Source: Telmatospirillum siberiense (lineage in GTDB: Bacteria > Pseudomonadota > Alphaproteobacteria > Rhodospirillales > Magnetospirillaceae). From it: a stretch of DNA of 64,000 nucleotides. Below the pieces are notes generated by a model that was not told the origin of the DNA, did no database searches, and worked only from the letters and a program-made list of their open reading frames with translations. Below, piece after piece: positions 17,191 through 27,018 of this stretch (position 1 is its first letter; the number at the start of each line of letters is the position of its first letter). The DNA lies in NCBI RefSeq assembly GCF_002845745.1, contig NZ_PIUM01000002.1:328639-392638 (forward strand), in the 5' to 3' direction. The position numbers and the translations under genes are program-made.

Positions 17191-19005
17191 ATGACCGACA
17201 GCTCAGCCACATCTCCTTATCGCGTTCTTGCCCGGAAATACCGCCCGGCCGATTTCGCCGGCCTGATCGGGCAGGAAGCGATGGTCAGGACGCTCAGCAA
17301 CGCCATTCAGAGCGGGCGGCTGGCCCACGCATTCGTGCTGACCGGGGTTCGCGGCGTCGGCAAGACGACGACGGCACGGATCATCGCCCGCGCTCTCAAT
17401 TGCGTGGGCGTCGACGGGCAGGGCGGCCCCACCACGGAGCCGTGCGGCGTGTGCGAGCATTGCCGGGCGATCGCCGAAGACCGCCATGTCGATGTCCTCG
17501 AAATGGATGCGGCCTCCCGCACCGGGGTCAACGACATCCGCGAGCTGATCGACGGCGTGCGTTACCGGCCGACCTCGGCCCGCTTCAAGATCTACATCAT
17601 CGACGAAGTGCATATGCTGTCCACGGCGGCCTTCAACGCCCTGTTGAAGACGCTCGAAGAGCCGCCGGAGCATGTGAAGTTCATCTTCGCCACCACGGAA
17701 ATCCGCAAGATTCCGGTCACCGTGCTGTCGCGCTGCCAGCGGTTCGACCTGCGCCGCGTCGATATGGACGTGCTGAATGCCCATTTCGCCGCCATCGCCG
17801 AGAAGGAAGGCGCCGTCATCGATCCGGCCGCGCTGGCCTTGATCTGCCGGGCCGCCGACGGTTCGGTGCGCGATGGCCTGTCGCTGCTCGACCAGGCCAT
17901 CGCCCACGGCGCCGGGCAGGTCAGCGAGGAGCAGGTCCGCGACATGCTGGGCCTGGCCGACCGGGCCCGGGTCTTCGACCTGTTCGACTCGGTGATGAAA
18001 GGCGATCTCGCCTCCGCCCTCGGCCAGATGGTCGAACAATATGCCGTGGGCGCCGATCCGGTGGTGATCTTGCAGGATATGCTGGAACTCACCCATTGGC
18101 TGACCCGCCTCAAGCTGGCGCCCGAGATGGCCAATGCCGCCGGCGTTTCCGAGACCGAGCGGGTGAAGGGCGGCGCCATGGCCAAGGGATTGTCCATGGC
18201 GACCCTGACCCGAGCCTGGCAGATGCTGTTGAAGGGCCTCGGCGAAGCCAGGGGGGCTCCCTCTCCGCTGCAGGCCGCCGAGATGGTTCTGGTCCGTCTG
18301 GCTTACGCCGCCGATCTGCCCAGTCCCGCCGAAGCGCTGGAGGCGCTGCGCCATCAGCCGTCCACCGGCGGGCCGGGTTCCTCCGCCTCTTCCGGCTCCG
18401 GCGGCGGCATGGCTGCTCCGGCCGGCGCCGTCGGAGCCAGCGTCATTGCGCCGCCTACCGCCGGTGGGCGCGGCGAGGTCATGGCCCGGATGGCAGCGAC
18501 CGGCACGTCGGGCGGTGGCGAGATGGTGATGCGGGCGAGCCCGCAGCCCGAACCCGAACCCGAACCGGCCGCGCCGGGATTGCCCGCCGATTTCGAGGAA
18601 TTGGTCGCCCTGTTCGGCGAGAAGCGCGAGGCGGTGCTGTCGGCGGCCCTGAGTTCCGCCGTGCATCTGGTGCATTACGAGGTCGGGCGGGTCGAATTCC
18701 GCGTCGATCCGGCGGCGCCCTCCGATCTGGCGCCCAGGATGTCGCGTCTGCTCGCCGATTGGACGGGCAGGCCGTGGCTGGTCAGTTTGTCGCGTGACGA
18801 GGGGGCGCCGACGCTGCGCCAGCAGCATCTGGAACGCGAACTCAAGCGCAAGCAGGATGCGGCCAACCATCCCCTGGTTCAGGCGGTTCTGACGGCTTTT
18901 CCGGGCGCGACCATCGAAGTGGTGCGCGATCTGGCGGCTTCCGAAGACGCCCTCGAACCGGCGGACCTGGCCGAAAACGAATCTGGAAATGGAGACGAAG
19001 AGTGA
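17191..19005 (+). CDS. dnaX: DNA polymerase III subunits gamma and tau
   Basis: DnaX is the clamp-loader ATPase of the replicative polymerase. The 604-residue protein has Walker A ([10 protein letters not shown], about 52-61), a zinc module (CGVCEHC), Walker B (IIDEVHML) and an SRC sensor (LSRCQRFDL). A proline/glycine-rich linker (about 390-460) leads to a tau-like C-terminal domain. I see no A-rich slippery site, so a shorter gamma form by frameshift is not apparent. Its TGA overlaps the ybaB GTG start (GTGA). Confidence 0.96.
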   Translation: MTDSSATSPYRVLARKYRPADFAGLIGQEAMVRTLSNAIQSGRLAHAFVLTGVRGVGKTTTARIIARALNCVGVDGQGGPTTEPCGVCEHCRAIAEDRHVDVLEMDAASRTGVNDIRELIDGVRYRPTSARFKIYIIDEVHMLSTAAFNALLKTLEEPPEHVKFIFATTEIRKIPVTVLSRCQRFDLRRVDMDVLNAHFAAIAEKEGAVIDPAALALICRAADGSVRDGLSLLDQAIAHGAGQVSEEQVRDMLGLADRARVFDLFDSVMKGDLASALGQMVEQYAVGADPVVILQDMLELTHWLTRLKLAPEMANAAGVSETERVKGGAMAKGLSMATLTRAWQMLLKGLGEARGAPSPLQAAEMVLVRLAYAADLPSPAEALEALRHQPSTGGPGSSASSGSGGGMAAPAGAVGASVIAPPTAGGRGEVMARMAATGTSGGGEMVMRASPQPEPEPEPAAPGLPADFEELVALFGEKREAVLSAALSSAVHLVHYEVGRVEFRVDPAAPSDLAPRMSRLLADWTGRPWLVSLSRDEGAPTLRQQHLERELKRKQDAANHPLVQAVLTAFPGATIEVVRDLAASEDALEPADLAENESGNGDEE

Positions 19006-19325
19006 AGAATCTCGGCAATTTGATGAAACAAGCCCAGCAGATGCAGAGCAAGATGGCCGAGATGCAGGCCAAGCTGAGCGAGGTCGAGGTCTCCGGCGCC
19101 GCCGGCGGAGGCATGGTGCAGGTGACGATCAACGGCAAGAGCGACATGAAGAAACTGAAGATCGATCCGTCGCTCTGCACGGCCGAGGACGTCGAGGTGC
19201 TCGAGGACCTGATCGTCGCCGCCTTCAACGATGCCAAGGGCAAGGTCGAAGCCCTGATGCAGTCGGAAATGCAGAAGGTTACCGGGGGGCTTAATCTGCC
19301 GGCCGGACTGAAGCTGCCCTTCTGA
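19002..19325 (+). CDS. ybaB: YbaB/EbfC family nucleoid-associated protein
   Basis: The 107-residue protein has the methionine/glutamine-rich helix [18 protein letters not shown] and the conserved [12 protein letters not shown], features of the DNA-binding YbaB/EbfC family, which forms dimers and is linked to recombination genes. The GTG start at 19002 overlaps the dnaX stop. recR follows after 13 bases, the standard dnaX-ybaB-recR operon. Confidence 0.94.
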   Translation: MKNLGNLMKQAQQMQSKMAEMQAKLSEVEVSGAAGGGMVQVTINGKSDMKKLKIDPSLCTAEDVEVLEDLIVAAFNDAKGKVEALMQSEMQKVTGGLNLPAGLKLPF

Positions 19326-19338
19326 CGCGCCGCAATCG

Positions 19339-19935
19339 ATGGCCGGTCCCGAGATCGAGCATCTGGTCCAGCTTCTTGCCCGCCTGCCCGGCCTGGGGCA
19401 GCGCTCGGCTCGCCGGGCCGCGCTGACACTGCTCAAGCGGCGTGAGCAGTTGTTGGCCCCGCTGGCCGCGGCGATGACCGATGCCGCGGCCAAGGTCAAG
19501 ACCTGCTCGGTTTGCGGAAATTACGACAGCGTCGATCCTTGCGCCATTTGCGCCGACCAGCGGCGGGATCCGTCCCTGATCTGCGTGGTGGAGGACGTCG
19601 CCAGCCTGTGGGCGATGGAGCGGTCGGGGCTGTTCAAGGGGCGCTATCACGTGTTGGGTGGGGTGCTGTCGGCTCTCGACGGCATCGGTCCCGACGATTT
19701 GTTCATCGACCGTCTGGTGGCGCGCGCCTCGGCGGAAGAGGTGGCCGAGGTCATTCTGGCGATGGCCGCTACCGTCGATGGCCAGACCACCGCCCATTAT
19801 CTGGTCGATCGTCTGGCGAACTGCCATGTCGCCGTATCGGGTTTGGCGCAGGGCGTGCCGGTCGGCGGCGAGTTGGATTACCTTGATGACGGGACCATTG
19901 GCGCCGCGTTGCGGGCGAGGCGTCCGATCGCCTGA
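19339..19935 (+). CDS. recR: Recombination mediator protein RecR
   Basis: RecR works with RecO (and RecF) to load RecA at gaps. The 198-residue protein has the helix-hairpin-helix [19 protein letters not shown], a four-cysteine zinc module (CSVCGNY and CAICAD) and a Toprim domain (about 80-175, beginning ICVVEDV). It is the last gene of the dnaX operon. Confidence 0.95.
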   Translation: MAGPEIEHLVQLLARLPGLGQRSARRAALTLLKRREQLLAPLAAAMTDAAAKVKTCSVCGNYDSVDPCAICADQRRDPSLICVVEDVASLWAMERSGLFKGRYHVLGGVLSALDGIGPDDLFIDRLVARASAEEVAEVILAMAATVDGQTTAHYLVDRLANCHVAVSGLAQGVPVGGELDYLDDGTIGAALRARRPIA

Positions 19936-19991
19936 ATTCCGCCACGAAAAGGGACCAATTTTCCGCTGTAACGCATTGCTGGGGAACGGTC

Positions 19992-20576
19992 ATGAAACGT
20001 CTACTGGTTTCTTGCGTCCTGATGATTTTCCTGGGGGCTTGCCAACCGAGCCTGCGCGCCGACGTGACGCGCTTCTACAGCCTGCCTCCGGTTGCTTTCG
20101 GACAAAGCTTCGCCATCGCGCCGGACCCCGCGCAAGCCAGCGATCTTGAATTCCAGCACAACAGCACCCTGCTGAGCGGCGCCCTGCAGGCCAAGGGATT
20201 CTATTCCGCCACGGCCTACGCCGAGGCCGATCTGATCGCGGTGTTGCATTACGGCAATGTCGGCAGCCATACCGAGATCTATACCGAGCCGGGCGGCCCG
20301 GGCTGGGGACGCCCCGGTTGGGGGTGGCGCCCCTATCCCCCCGAGGTCGCCAGCTACACCTACTATTCGCAGTTCGTCGATGTGGCGCTTTTCGATGGTC
20401 CGGCCTGGCGGTCCGGCGAGCGGCGCATGCTCTATCAGGGCCGCGCCCTTACCGAAAGCGGCGCGCGCGATCTGAATGTCTCCATGCCCTATCTGTTGCG
20501 GGCCCTGTTCCTGGATTTCCCCGGGCTCAACGGGCAGACCGTGCGCGTGGTCGTGCCGCTCGACGATCGGCCGTGA
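19992..20576 (+). CDS. DUF4136 domain lipoprotein
   Basis: The 194-residue protein has a lipoprotein signal peptide with lipobox LGAC (C17), then a DUF4136-type domain with the typical DVTRFYSLPP opening and a conserved EADLIAVLHY strand. A glycine/tryptophan/proline-rich loop follows at about 95-115. Such proteins sit in the outer membrane or periplasm and have no known function. It is followed two bases later by a DUF4139 protein gene, so the two likely act together. Confidence 0.75.
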   Translation: MKRLLVSCVLMIFLGACQPSLRADVTRFYSLPPVAFGQSFAIAPDPAQASDLEFQHNSTLLSGALQAKGFYSATAYAEADLIAVLHYGNVGSHTEIYTEPGGPGWGRPGWGWRPYPPEVASYTYYSQFVDVALFDGPAWRSGERRMLYQGRALTESGARDLNVSMPYLLRALFLDFPGLNGQTVRVVVPLDDRP

Positions 20577-20578
20577 CG

Positions 20579-22027
20579 ATGCGGCTTCCCTGCGGAGGGC
20601 TTGGCTTGGCGCTGGCGGCATTCGTTTCGTCCTGGCCGGCCGTGGGCGCCGAGGTCACCGTGCCGGCCGAGGGGCGTTCGCTGGCCTTGACCGTTTATAA
20701 CCAGGATCTGGCCCTGGTCCGCGATCGTCGGCAAGTGGTGTTGCCGGCGGGAGAGACGAGTCTCGCCTTCGCCGATGTCAGTCCGAAGATGCTCGCCGGG
20801 AGCGCCGATCTGTCGGGCGCCGGAATCCGCGTTGCCGCCCAGGTCGTCGATTTCGCCCTGTTGAGCCCCGACAGCCTGTTGCGCCGCACCGTCGGCGGCG
20901 AGGTGACCCTGATGCGCCCGGCGACGCCGAATTCCGGTGAAATTCCGGTGCGCGGGCGCCTGCTGTCCGAGGATGGTCCGATCCTCGACATCGGCGGCCA
21001 TGTCGAGGTGGCTCCTCCCGGCCGTATCGTCTATGACCGGCTGCCTGAGGGATTGCGGGCGGCGCCGGCCCTTTCCTCGCAGGTGACGGTGAGCGGCGCC
21101 GGCCGCCACGACCTCGATCTCACCTATCTGACCTCCGGTCTCGGCTGGCATGCCGAATATCAGCTGTTTCTGGACGAGAGCGAGAGCAAGGCCGATCTCA
21201 AGGCCTGGGTGATGCTGACCAATGCCAGTGGGACGTCCTTTCAGGACGCCGATCTGACTCTGGCCTCCGGTGATGTTCATCAGGCCGCCGCGCCGGTCGA
21301 TGTCGGTGGCGACCGGCCCCGCATGTTGACCGTGATGAAGGCCGCGGCGCCGGTGCAACCGATGTCCGAACAGGCCGCGGTGCCCGAGGATCTATCCGGC
21401 GTCGCGCTTTTCCATCTGGCCGGTCCGGTGAGCATCGACGACCGGCAGAGCAAGCTTCTCGCGTTGTTCGTCAGGGCGGGCGTGCCGGCCCGGCGGGAAA
21501 TCGCCGGCGATCCGTTGCCGCAATTCCTGGCCGGACAGCCCTTCGATCCGGCGCGCAATCGCGATCCGTCGTTCAGCCGCCCGCAGTCGGTTCTTGTTCT
21601 GGACGGCGCCGGCGCGCAAGCGACAACCGCGCCGCAAGGCCTGGTGCGTGTGTTCAGGCGGGATGGCGCCGGTATTCCCCGTCTGCTGGGCGAAGACAGG
21701 ATCGGCCAGAAAGCCAAAGGCGAGACCTGGCGGGTGGCTCTCGGCCGCGACGGGGATATCGGGATCACACGGATCCAGACATCCTTCATCCCTCCGAAAA
21801 CGGGGAATGCCGGTCCGATGGAATCGGCTTGGCGGATCACCGTCATCAACGCCAAGGCGCAACCGGTCACGGTGCTTTTGCGCGAAGCGATTCCGGCCGG
21901 AACGGCAATCGTCGAGGAAAGCCTGCCGCACCGGGACGGCGATGCGCGGCAGGCCGTTTGGCCCATCAAGGTTCCGGCGCAAGGCGAGGCCGTCTTGATT
22001 TATAAAGTGGCAAGAGGCGACGGCTGA
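20579..22027 (+). CDS. DUF4139 domain protein, secreted
   Basis: This 482-residue protein begins with a signal peptide (about 1-23, ending AVGA). The rest matches the DUF4139 family: an N-terminal strand region with LTVYNQDLALVRDRR, a middle part with YLTSGLGWHAEY, and a C-terminal beta domain. The function is unknown; the family is periplasmic or surface-linked. The ATG at 20579 lies two bases after the stop of the DUF4136 lipoprotein gene. Confidence 0.8.
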   Translation: MRLPCGGLGLALAAFVSSWPAVGAEVTVPAEGRSLALTVYNQDLALVRDRRQVVLPAGETSLAFADVSPKMLAGSADLSGAGIRVAAQVVDFALLSPDSLLRRTVGGEVTLMRPATPNSGEIPVRGRLLSEDGPILDIGGHVEVAPPGRIVYDRLPEGLRAAPALSSQVTVSGAGRHDLDLTYLTSGLGWHAEYQLFLDESESKADLKAWVMLTNASGTSFQDADLTLASGDVHQAAAPVDVGGDRPRMLTVMKAAAPVQPMSEQAAVPEDLSGVALFHLAGPVSIDDRQSKLLALFVRAGVPARREIAGDPLPQFLAGQPFDPARNRDPSFSRPQSVLVLDGAGAQATTAPQGLVRVFRRDGAGIPRLLGEDRIGQKAKGETWRVALGRDGDIGITRIQTSFIPPKTGNAGPMESAWRITVINAKAQPVTVLLREAIPAGTAIVEESLPHRDGDARQAVWPIKVPAQGEAVLIYKVARGDG

Positions 22028-22031
22028 TCGC

Positions 22032-22060
22032 TTGACGCGGGGGCCGGCGCGGCATATGTG
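22032..22060 (+). promoter_or_regulatory. Candidate sigma-70 promoter of def-fmt-truA
   Basis: TTGACG (22032-22037) is followed after 17 bases by TATGTG (22055-22060), placing a start about 36 bases before the def ATG. The -35 box is good and the -10 box is mediocre. Confidence 0.45.
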
Positions 22061-22102
22061 AGCCCTCTGATCGCTTATGCCTTAGTTATACGGAATGCTG
22101 AA

Positions 22103-22627
22103 ATGGCCTTGCTTCCTATTCTCGTCGCGCCCGACCCTTTTTTGAAGCTGAAGGCCAAGCGGGTCGATACCGTCGATGATGCCTTGCGCCGTCTGATGGA
22201 CGATATGCTGGAAACCATGTACGCCGCCCCGGGGATCGGTCTGGCGGCGCCGCAGGTTGGTGTTTCCAAGCGTCTTCTGGTCATCGACCTGGCCAAGGAG
22301 GAGGAGCCGAAAGCCCCGCTTTGCATGGTCAATCCGGAATTGACCTGGCTTTCCGACGAGGAAGCCACCTATGAGGAGGGATGCCTGTCGGTTCCCGAGC
22401 ATTATGCCGACGTGGTCCGTCCGGCGAGGGTTCGCGTGCGGTTCATCGATCGTCAGAACGAGATCCGCGAGATCGAGGCCGACGGCCTGCTGGCGACGGT
22501 CATCCAGCATGAAATGGATCATCTGGATGGTGTCCTGTTTGTTGACCATCTGACCAACCTCAAGCGCAACATGATCCTGCGCAAGCTGGTCAAGGCCCGC
22601 AAAACCACGGCTGGCGCATCGCTTTGA
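22103..22627 (+). CDS. def: Peptide deformylase
   Basis: This metalloenzyme removes the formyl group from the N-terminal methionine of new proteins. The 174-residue protein has all three signatures: [17 protein letters not shown] (metal cysteine) and QHEMDHLDG (metal histidines and catalytic glutamate). ATG 22103 follows GGAA. It is the first gene of def-fmt-truA; its stop overlaps the fmt start by four bases (TTGA). Confidence 0.96.
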   Translation: MALLPILVAPDPFLKLKAKRVDTVDDALRRLMDDMLETMYAAPGIGLAAPQVGVSKRLLVIDLAKEEEPKAPLCMVNPELTWLSDEEATYEEGCLSVPEHYADVVRPARVRVRFIDRQNEIREIEADGLLATVIQHEMDHLDGVLFVDHLTNLKRNMILRKLVKARKTTAGASL

Positions 22628-23565
22628 GCCTGCGCGTTGCCTTCATGGGGACACCGGATTTTTCGGTTCCCGTCCTCGCCGCGCTGATCGACGCCGGTCA
22701 TCGGGTTTGTTGCGTCTACAGCCAGCCGCCGCGTCCGGCTGGCCGGGGCCAGCAGGAACGTCCCTCGCCGGTGCACGCCTTCGCCGCCAGCCGGGGAATT
22801 CCCGTGCGGGTGCCGAAAACGTTGCGCGATGCGGATGCGCAGACGGCATTCGCCGCGTTGGAGGCCGATGTCGGCGTGGTCGCGGCTTATGGCCTGATCC
22901 TGCCGAAGGCCGTCCTCGACGCCCCCCGTTTCGGCTGTCTCAATGTTCATGCCTCGCTTTTGCCGCGCTGGCGCGGCGCGGCGCCGATCCAGCGCGCCAT
23001 TCTGGCCGGCGATGCACAAAGCGGGGTGACCATCATGCAGATGGATGCTGGTCTCGACACCGGCGCCATGCTGCTCTGGGACAGCGTGCCGATCACCGCG
23101 TCGACCGACGCGACCGCGCTTCATGACGCCCTGTCCGTCATGGGCTCGCACCTGATCGTCGATGCCCTGGATCGGCTGGAAAAGGGCGGTTTGGCCGCGA
23201 CGGCGCAACCGGACGACGGCGTGACCTATGCCGCCAAGCTGGCCAAGGACGAAGGCCGGCTTGACTGGACGCGTCCGGCCGTGGAACTGGAGCGGGCCGT
23301 GCGCGCCTTCACGCCCTGGCCCGGCGCCTGGTTCGAACGGGGGGGCGAGCGTTTCAAGGTGTTGGCCGCAACTGTCGCCGACGGTTCGGGAGCGCCCGGC
23401 ACGGTGCTCGACGATGTTCTGACCGTGGCATGCGGCAGTGACGCCCTGCGGCTTTTGAAGATCCAGCGTTCCGGCAGGGCGGCTCTCGATGCCGACGCCT
23501 TCCTGCGCGGCTATCCCCTGGCCAAGGGCGCCAGGATTTTCGAGCCATGCCCCGCTACAAACTGA
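22624..23565 (+). CDS. fmt: Methionyl-tRNA formyltransferase
   Basis: Fmt formylates initiator Met-tRNA using 10-formyl-tetrahydrofolate. The 313-residue protein has the family start [13 protein letters not shown], the catalytic region [20 protein letters not shown], and a C-terminal OB-like domain. The start is a TTG at 22624 that overlaps the def TGA stop; the first ATG in frame (22645) would cut into the first beta strand, so the TTG is required. Confidence 0.95.
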   Translation: MSLRVAFMGTPDFSVPVLAALIDAGHRVCCVYSQPPRPAGRGQQERPSPVHAFAASRGIPVRVPKTLRDADAQTAFAALEADVGVVAAYGLILPKAVLDAPRFGCLNVHASLLPRWRGAAPIQRAILAGDAQSGVTIMQMDAGLDTGAMLLWDSVPITASTDATALHDALSVMGSHLIVDALDRLEKGGLAATAQPDDGVTYAAKLAKDEGRLDWTRPAVELERAVRAFTPWPGAWFERGGERFKVLAATVADGSGAPGTVLDDVLTVACGSDALRLLKIQRSGRAALDADAFLRGYPLAKGARIFEPCPATN

Positions 23566-24332
23566 CCGTCGAATATGATGGCACCGGCCTGGTCGGCTGG
23601 CAGCGCCAGGACAACGGCCTCTCGGTCCAGGCGATTCTGGAGACGGCCGTTTTCCGGTTGTCCGGAACCGAGGTGGGGGTCGCCGGGGCCGGGCGCACCG
23701 ATGCCGGCGTCCATGCCACGGGCCAGGTCGCTCATATCGACCTGGTGAAGGCGTTCCATCCAGACCGGGTGCGGGACGGATTGAATTTCTGGCTGCGCGG
23801 CGAAGACGCGCCCGTTTCGGTGGTGGCGGCCGAGGTCGTTCCGGATGATTTTCATGCCCGTTTCTCGGCGATCGGCCGGCGCTATCTTTACCGGATCGTC
23901 GACCGCCGCCCGCCACCCGTCCTCGATTTGCATCGCGTGATGTGGGTGCACCGGCGACTGGACGTCGATGCCATGCATCTGGCGGCCCAGAATTTGGTCG
24001 GGCATCACGACTTCACGTCCTTCCGCGCCTCCGAATGCCAATCGGCCACGCCCGTCAAGACGCTCGACCGGCTGGATGTGCTGCGCGTCGGCGAGGAAAT
24101 CCATGTCGTCGCCTGGGCCCGCTCGTTCCTGCATCACCAGGTGCGCAACATGGTCGGCACCTTGCGCCTGGTCGGCGAGGGCAAGTGGGGGGGCGAGGAC
24201 GTCGTGCGGATTCTGGCGGCGAGAGACCGCGCCAAGGCCGGGCCGACGGCCGCCCCCCAGGGGCTTTACCTTACCGATGTGATCTACCCCGATGTCGTCG
24301 GCGGCGAGGGCGGGGCGGCCCCGGTGCGGTAA
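23547..24332 (+). CDS. truA: tRNA pseudouridine(38-40) synthase
   Basis: TruA makes pseudouridine in the anticodon arm of many tRNAs. The 261-residue protein has the catalytic aspartate in GRTDAGVHA (about 50-58) and the conserved [10 protein letters not shown] near the end. The ATG overlaps the fmt 3' end by 19 bases, consistent with the same operon. Confidence 0.95.
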   Translation: MPRYKLTVEYDGTGLVGWQRQDNGLSVQAILETAVFRLSGTEVGVAGAGRTDAGVHATGQVAHIDLVKAFHPDRVRDGLNFWLRGEDAPVSVVAAEVVPDDFHARFSAIGRRYLYRIVDRRPPPVLDLHRVMWVHRRLDVDAMHLAAQNLVGHHDFTSFRASECQSATPVKTLDRLDVLRVGEEIHVVAWARSFLHHQVRNMVGTLRLVGEGKWGGEDVVRILAARDRAKAGPTAAPQGLYLTDVIYPDVVGGEGGAAPVR

Positions 24333-24408
24333 GTGGAAGAGGGGCTACGGCATTTGCACATCTTAAATTTCGTAGTTTTATCGGTGCACTGCTCGCTTTG
24401 GATAAAAT

Positions 24409-24433
24409 AGTGGCACCGGCCTCCGTGCCGGTG
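24409..24433 (+). repeat. Interspersed 25-bp element, copy 1
   Basis: The sequence AGTGGCACCGGC followed by CTCCGTGCCGGTG differs at two positions from the arms of the inverted repeat at 60161-60233. It points to a small dispersed repeat family in intergenic DNA. Confidence 0.55.
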
Positions 24434-24505
24434 ATCCGCCGCAAGGCGGACCCTTTCCGGCTCACGCCGGAACACCGGCAGAGACGCCCATACGCGCCAG
24501 CTTAA

Positions 24506-24556
24506 CCCTCGCCCGCTTTGCGGGAGAGGGTGGCCGCTTTAGCGGCCGGGTGAGGG
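24506..24556 (+). repeat. REP-like 51-bp unit, forward copy
   Basis: The unit has a conserved 25-base head (CCCTCGCCCGCTTTGCGGG...), a 17-base variable hairpin core (GGCCGCTTTAGCGGCC) and a nine-base tail GGGTGAGGG. The head and tail are matched exactly, in inverted orientation, by 24629-24679. Confidence 0.65.
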
Positions 24557-24628
24557 GGGCTTAGCGTCCGCGCGACATAAAGACCTGTTTGTTTCTGCAC
24601 GCTTTTTCCGCGCTCCCGCGCGTAAGTG

Positions 24629-24679
24629 CCCTCACCCAACTCGCTTCGCTCGTCCCCTCTCCCGCAAAGCGGGCGAGGG
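24629..24679 (-). repeat. REP-like 51-bp unit, inverted copy
   Basis: This is the reverse complement of the unit at 24506-24556 in its 25-base head and nine-base tail, with the same total length but a different 17-base core (AACTCGCTTCGCTCGTC). The pair could form a large stem-loop in RNA or be a REPIN-like doublet. Confidence 0.65.
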
Positions 24680-24985
24680 AGAAGACCTTGAAGCCCCGCC
24701 CTTTTGCCCCCTTATGGTTTTTCTCGCGATCGCGGGGAGTGTGATTTTTTTCGACAAATTTTTTGGGGAAATATGTAGGCCATCCCAGCGGGGTCCTTGG
24801 GATGATGTCCTGGGGTGGGGCTGGATTGGCCAATTTCGGCTCATTCAATAGAAATTTCAAAGATAATGGGGCTTTGCGGTTCGCGCCGGAGGGGGTTTCC
24901 GATTTTGCATGGCGAGATCAGAGAAGTTTGCCTTAATCTCCGGGACATCGATCTTGTAAATTTACTACACGTTTAGGAGAGCAAA

Positions 24986-25138
24986 ATGGACAGCAACCTT
25001 TTCAAGTTCCGGGTCATCTTCTACGCCGCAACCATCGTTTTCGCCCTGCTGGTCAATGCCAACATCGATCCCAAGGCCGCCGCCGACCTGTCCGAGCAGA
25101 TGACCGCCGCCGAAGCGGGCGTGGCCCAGCTCAACTAA
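24986..25138 (+). CDS. Small single-pass membrane peptide, 50 residues
   Basis: The reading frame from ATG 24986 to TAA 25136-25138 encodes 50 residues. A strong ribosome binding site, AGGAGA, precedes the ATG by five bases. The peptide starts MDSNLFKFR, has one hydrophobic stretch (about 10-24, VIFYAATIVFALLV), then a helical acidic tail with ADLSEQMTAAEAG. Codon use is GC-rich like the neighbours. A hairpin follows at 25141-25173. I do not recognise a family; it could be a small subunit or regulator of a membrane complex, or a secreted peptide if the hydrophobic part is a signal. Confidence 0.65.
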   Translation: MDSNLFKFRVIFYAATIVFALLVNANIDPKAAADLSEQMTAAEAGVAQLN

Positions 25139-25140
25139 AA

Positions 25141-25173
25141 CAAGTTTCGCTGGGGATAAGCCGGCGAAACTTG
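25141..25173 (+). terminator. Hairpin after the small membrane peptide gene
   Basis: CAAGTTTCGC (25141-25150) pairs perfectly with GCGAAACTTG (25164-25173), two bases after the stop codon. No long U-tract follows, but the position fits a transcript end. Confidence 0.5.
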
Positions 25174-25312
25174 GTCTGGGGCATTGAGATCCCGCGCCAT
25201 CGGTGGCGCGAAAGCCAAGGGGCGAGGATCTGTCCCAGCCCGGCGACTGATGGTCGATGGTCGGCTTCGGTCACCGCAACTTATGAAGGTCTTCCCGCCC
25301 GATGTCCGCTCC

Positions 25313-25873
25313 TCAGGCCAGCGAGGCGGCCAGACGGTCGATCAGAACGCCGAGAAGAAGGTCGATGATGACCAGCGCGCTTGCCGTTCCGGCGTCCACC
25401 TGGAGGCCGCGGCGGGCGATGAACCAGGCGTAGGCGATCAGCACGCCATGGGTGAGCAGCCAGACGATGGCGACCAGCCCGCGCGGCGCGCCAAAGGCCA
25501 TCAGCAGAAGCATGGGCGCCCAGGCGACGGCTTGCACCAACTGGAACCAGTTGTAGGCGACCATATAAGTGTAATATCTGGGCCAGCGGCCCAGGAAATC
25601 GCAAATTCGCACCATGGCCAGTGGATAGGCCAGCCAGCCGATCGCGTAGGCGATGGCTTGGGTCGCGAAAAAGCTTTCCGGCGACGGCTGTTCCACCCGT
25701 ACCATCTGGTCGGTGACCACATAGCACCATACCGGCAGAATAATCAGCGCCACCCAAAACGACGCCCAGAACCCGCGAGCCGTTTTATCGAAGGCGTCGA
25801 AGCCATCGTCGCGCCAGCGCAGCAACCGCCCGACGCCGATCAGCGCCGCGATGACCTGCCCGAGACTCAGCAT
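25313..25873 (-). CDS. Multi-pass inner membrane protein of unknown function
   Basis: The 186-residue protein has about five hydrophobic segments (for example [35 protein letters not shown], and a C-terminal [13 protein letters not shown]), with no domain I can name. ATG 25873 overlaps the dapE stop by seven bases; a GTG at 25888 is an alternative. It is the third gene after dapD-dapE and is probably co-transcribed, but a link to lysine synthesis is not implied. Confidence 0.7.
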   Translation of the reverse strand: MLSLGQVIAALIGVGRLLRWRDDGFDAFDKTARGFWASFWVALIILPVWCYVVTDQMVRVEQPSPESFFATQAIAYAIGWLAYPLAMVRICDFLGRWPRYYTYMVAYNWFQLVQAVAWAPMLLLMAFGAPRGLVAIVWLLTHGVLIAYAWFIARRGLQVDAGTASALVIIDLLLGVLIDRLAASLA

Positions 25874-27018
25874 GGGATGGTCAGGCACGCCCGAAGGACG
25901 GACAGGTAAATGCGGGTCAAGGCTTCGAGGTCGGCGAGCGGCACGCGTTCGTCGGCTTTGTGCATGGTTTGTCCGACCAGGCCGAACTCCACCACCGGGC
26001 AGGCGTTCTTGATGAAGCGGGCGTCGGACGTGCCGCCCGTCGTGCTCAATTCGGGGGTGTGGCCGGTGACCTCGGCGATGGCCTTGCTCACGGCGTCGCT
26101 CAGGCGGCCGGGAGGCGTCAGAAAGCTTTCCCCCGAAACCTCGACGCTCAATTCATAAGCGCCGCCGACTTCGTCGAAGCGCTCGCGCAGCCAGCGTTCC
26201 AGGCCTGCCCCGGTGTGCAGGTCGTTGAAGCGGATATTGAAGGCCGCCCGGCCTTCCGCCGGAATGACGTTGGTCGCCTCGTTGCCGACGTCGATGCTGG
26301 TCAGGGCCAGGGTGGAGGGCTGGAAATGGGCCGACCCCTCGTCCAGCGGGCGGGCGGTGATGGCGGCCAGCATGGACAGCAGACGGGGCAGGGGATTGTC
26401 GGCCAGGTGCGGATAGGCGACATGTCCCTGGCTGCCCAGAACGCGCAAGCGTCCATTCAGGCTGCCGCGCCGGCCGATCTTGATCATCTCCCCCAGATGC
26501 CGGGGATTGGTCGGCTCTCCGACCAGGCAGAGATCGAGGGTCTCTCCCCGCTCCGCCAGCCAGTCGAGAACCCGCTGGGTCCCGTCCAGGGCGCGTCCCT
26601 CCTCGTCTCCGGTGATCAGCAGGCTGATCGACCCCGCACTCGTCTCGGACGCGGGCAGGCGGGCGACGGCGGCGACGAAGCAGGCGATGGCCCCCTTCAT
26701 GTCGGCGGCCCCCCGCCCATAGAGATGATCGCCGACGACCTGGGCCTCGAAGGGTGGAACGCTCCAGCCCTGGCCCGGCGGCACGACGTCGGTATGTCCG
26801 GCGAAGCAGATGTTCGGCCCCGTCCGGCCCCGCCGCGCGTAGAGATTGGCGATCGGCGGACGTCCCGCCTCGGCCCCGAAGGTCAGGCGCGCGCAGTGAA
26901 ACCCGAGCGCCGTCAGGGTCTGTTCCAGAACGTCCAGAGCTCCCTCGTCCGCCGGCGTGACGCTGGCGCGGCGGATGAGGGCCTGGGCCAGGGGCAGTGG
27001 ATCGCGGAAAGGACTCAA
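25867..27018 (-). CDS. dapE: Succinyl-diaminopimelate desuccinylase
   Basis: DapE removes succinate from N-succinyl-LL-diaminopimelate in lysine and peptidoglycan synthesis. The 383-residue M20 metallopeptidase has the zinc motifs [20 protein letters not shown] and TGDEEG, and ends with the conserved TGGTSDARF and an HKADERV motif. The start is a TTG at 27018 overlapping the dapD TGA (TTGA); the sequence upstream of it belongs to dapD in another frame. It follows dapD in the pathway and on the map. Confidence 0.93.
   Translation of the reverse strand: MSPFRDPLPLAQALIRRASVTPADEGALDVLEQTLTALGFHCARLTFGAEAGRPPIANLYARRGRTGPNICFAGHTDVVPPGQGWSVPPFEAQVVGDHLYGRGAADMKGAIACFVAAVARLPASETSAGSISLLITGDEEGRALDGTQRVLDWLAERGETLDLCLVGEPTNPRHLGEMIKIGRRGSLNGRLRVLGSQGHVAYPHLADNPLPRLLSMLAAITARPLDEGSAHFQPSTLALTSIDVGNEATNVIPAEGRAAFNIRFNDLHTGAGLERWLRERFDEVGGAYELSVEVSGESFLTPPGRLSDAVSKAIAEVTGHTPELSTTGGTSDARFIKNACPVVEFGLVGQTMHKADERVPLADLEALTRIYLSVLRACLTIPC

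Larger units (their letters stand above)
24333..24985. other. Repeat-rich gene-free stretch after truA
   Basis: This 653-base gap has no convincing coding sequence. It contains a copy of a 25-bp element (24409-24433) also seen after panC, a short hairpin-rich segment (24438-24480), and two inverted 51-bp REP-like units (24506-24556 and 24629-24679). The last 200 bases are less GC-rich and probably hold the promoter of the small gene at 24986. Confidence 0.7.

Noticed and set aside
17124..18797. Alternative +1-shifted frame across dnaX, possibly a frameshift product
   Set aside because: No A-rich slippery heptamer or following stem was found, and the main frame is intact through the tau-like domain.
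24438..24700. CRISPR array
   Set aside because: The repeats are two inverted units with variable cores, not regularly spaced direct repeats, and no cas gene is near.
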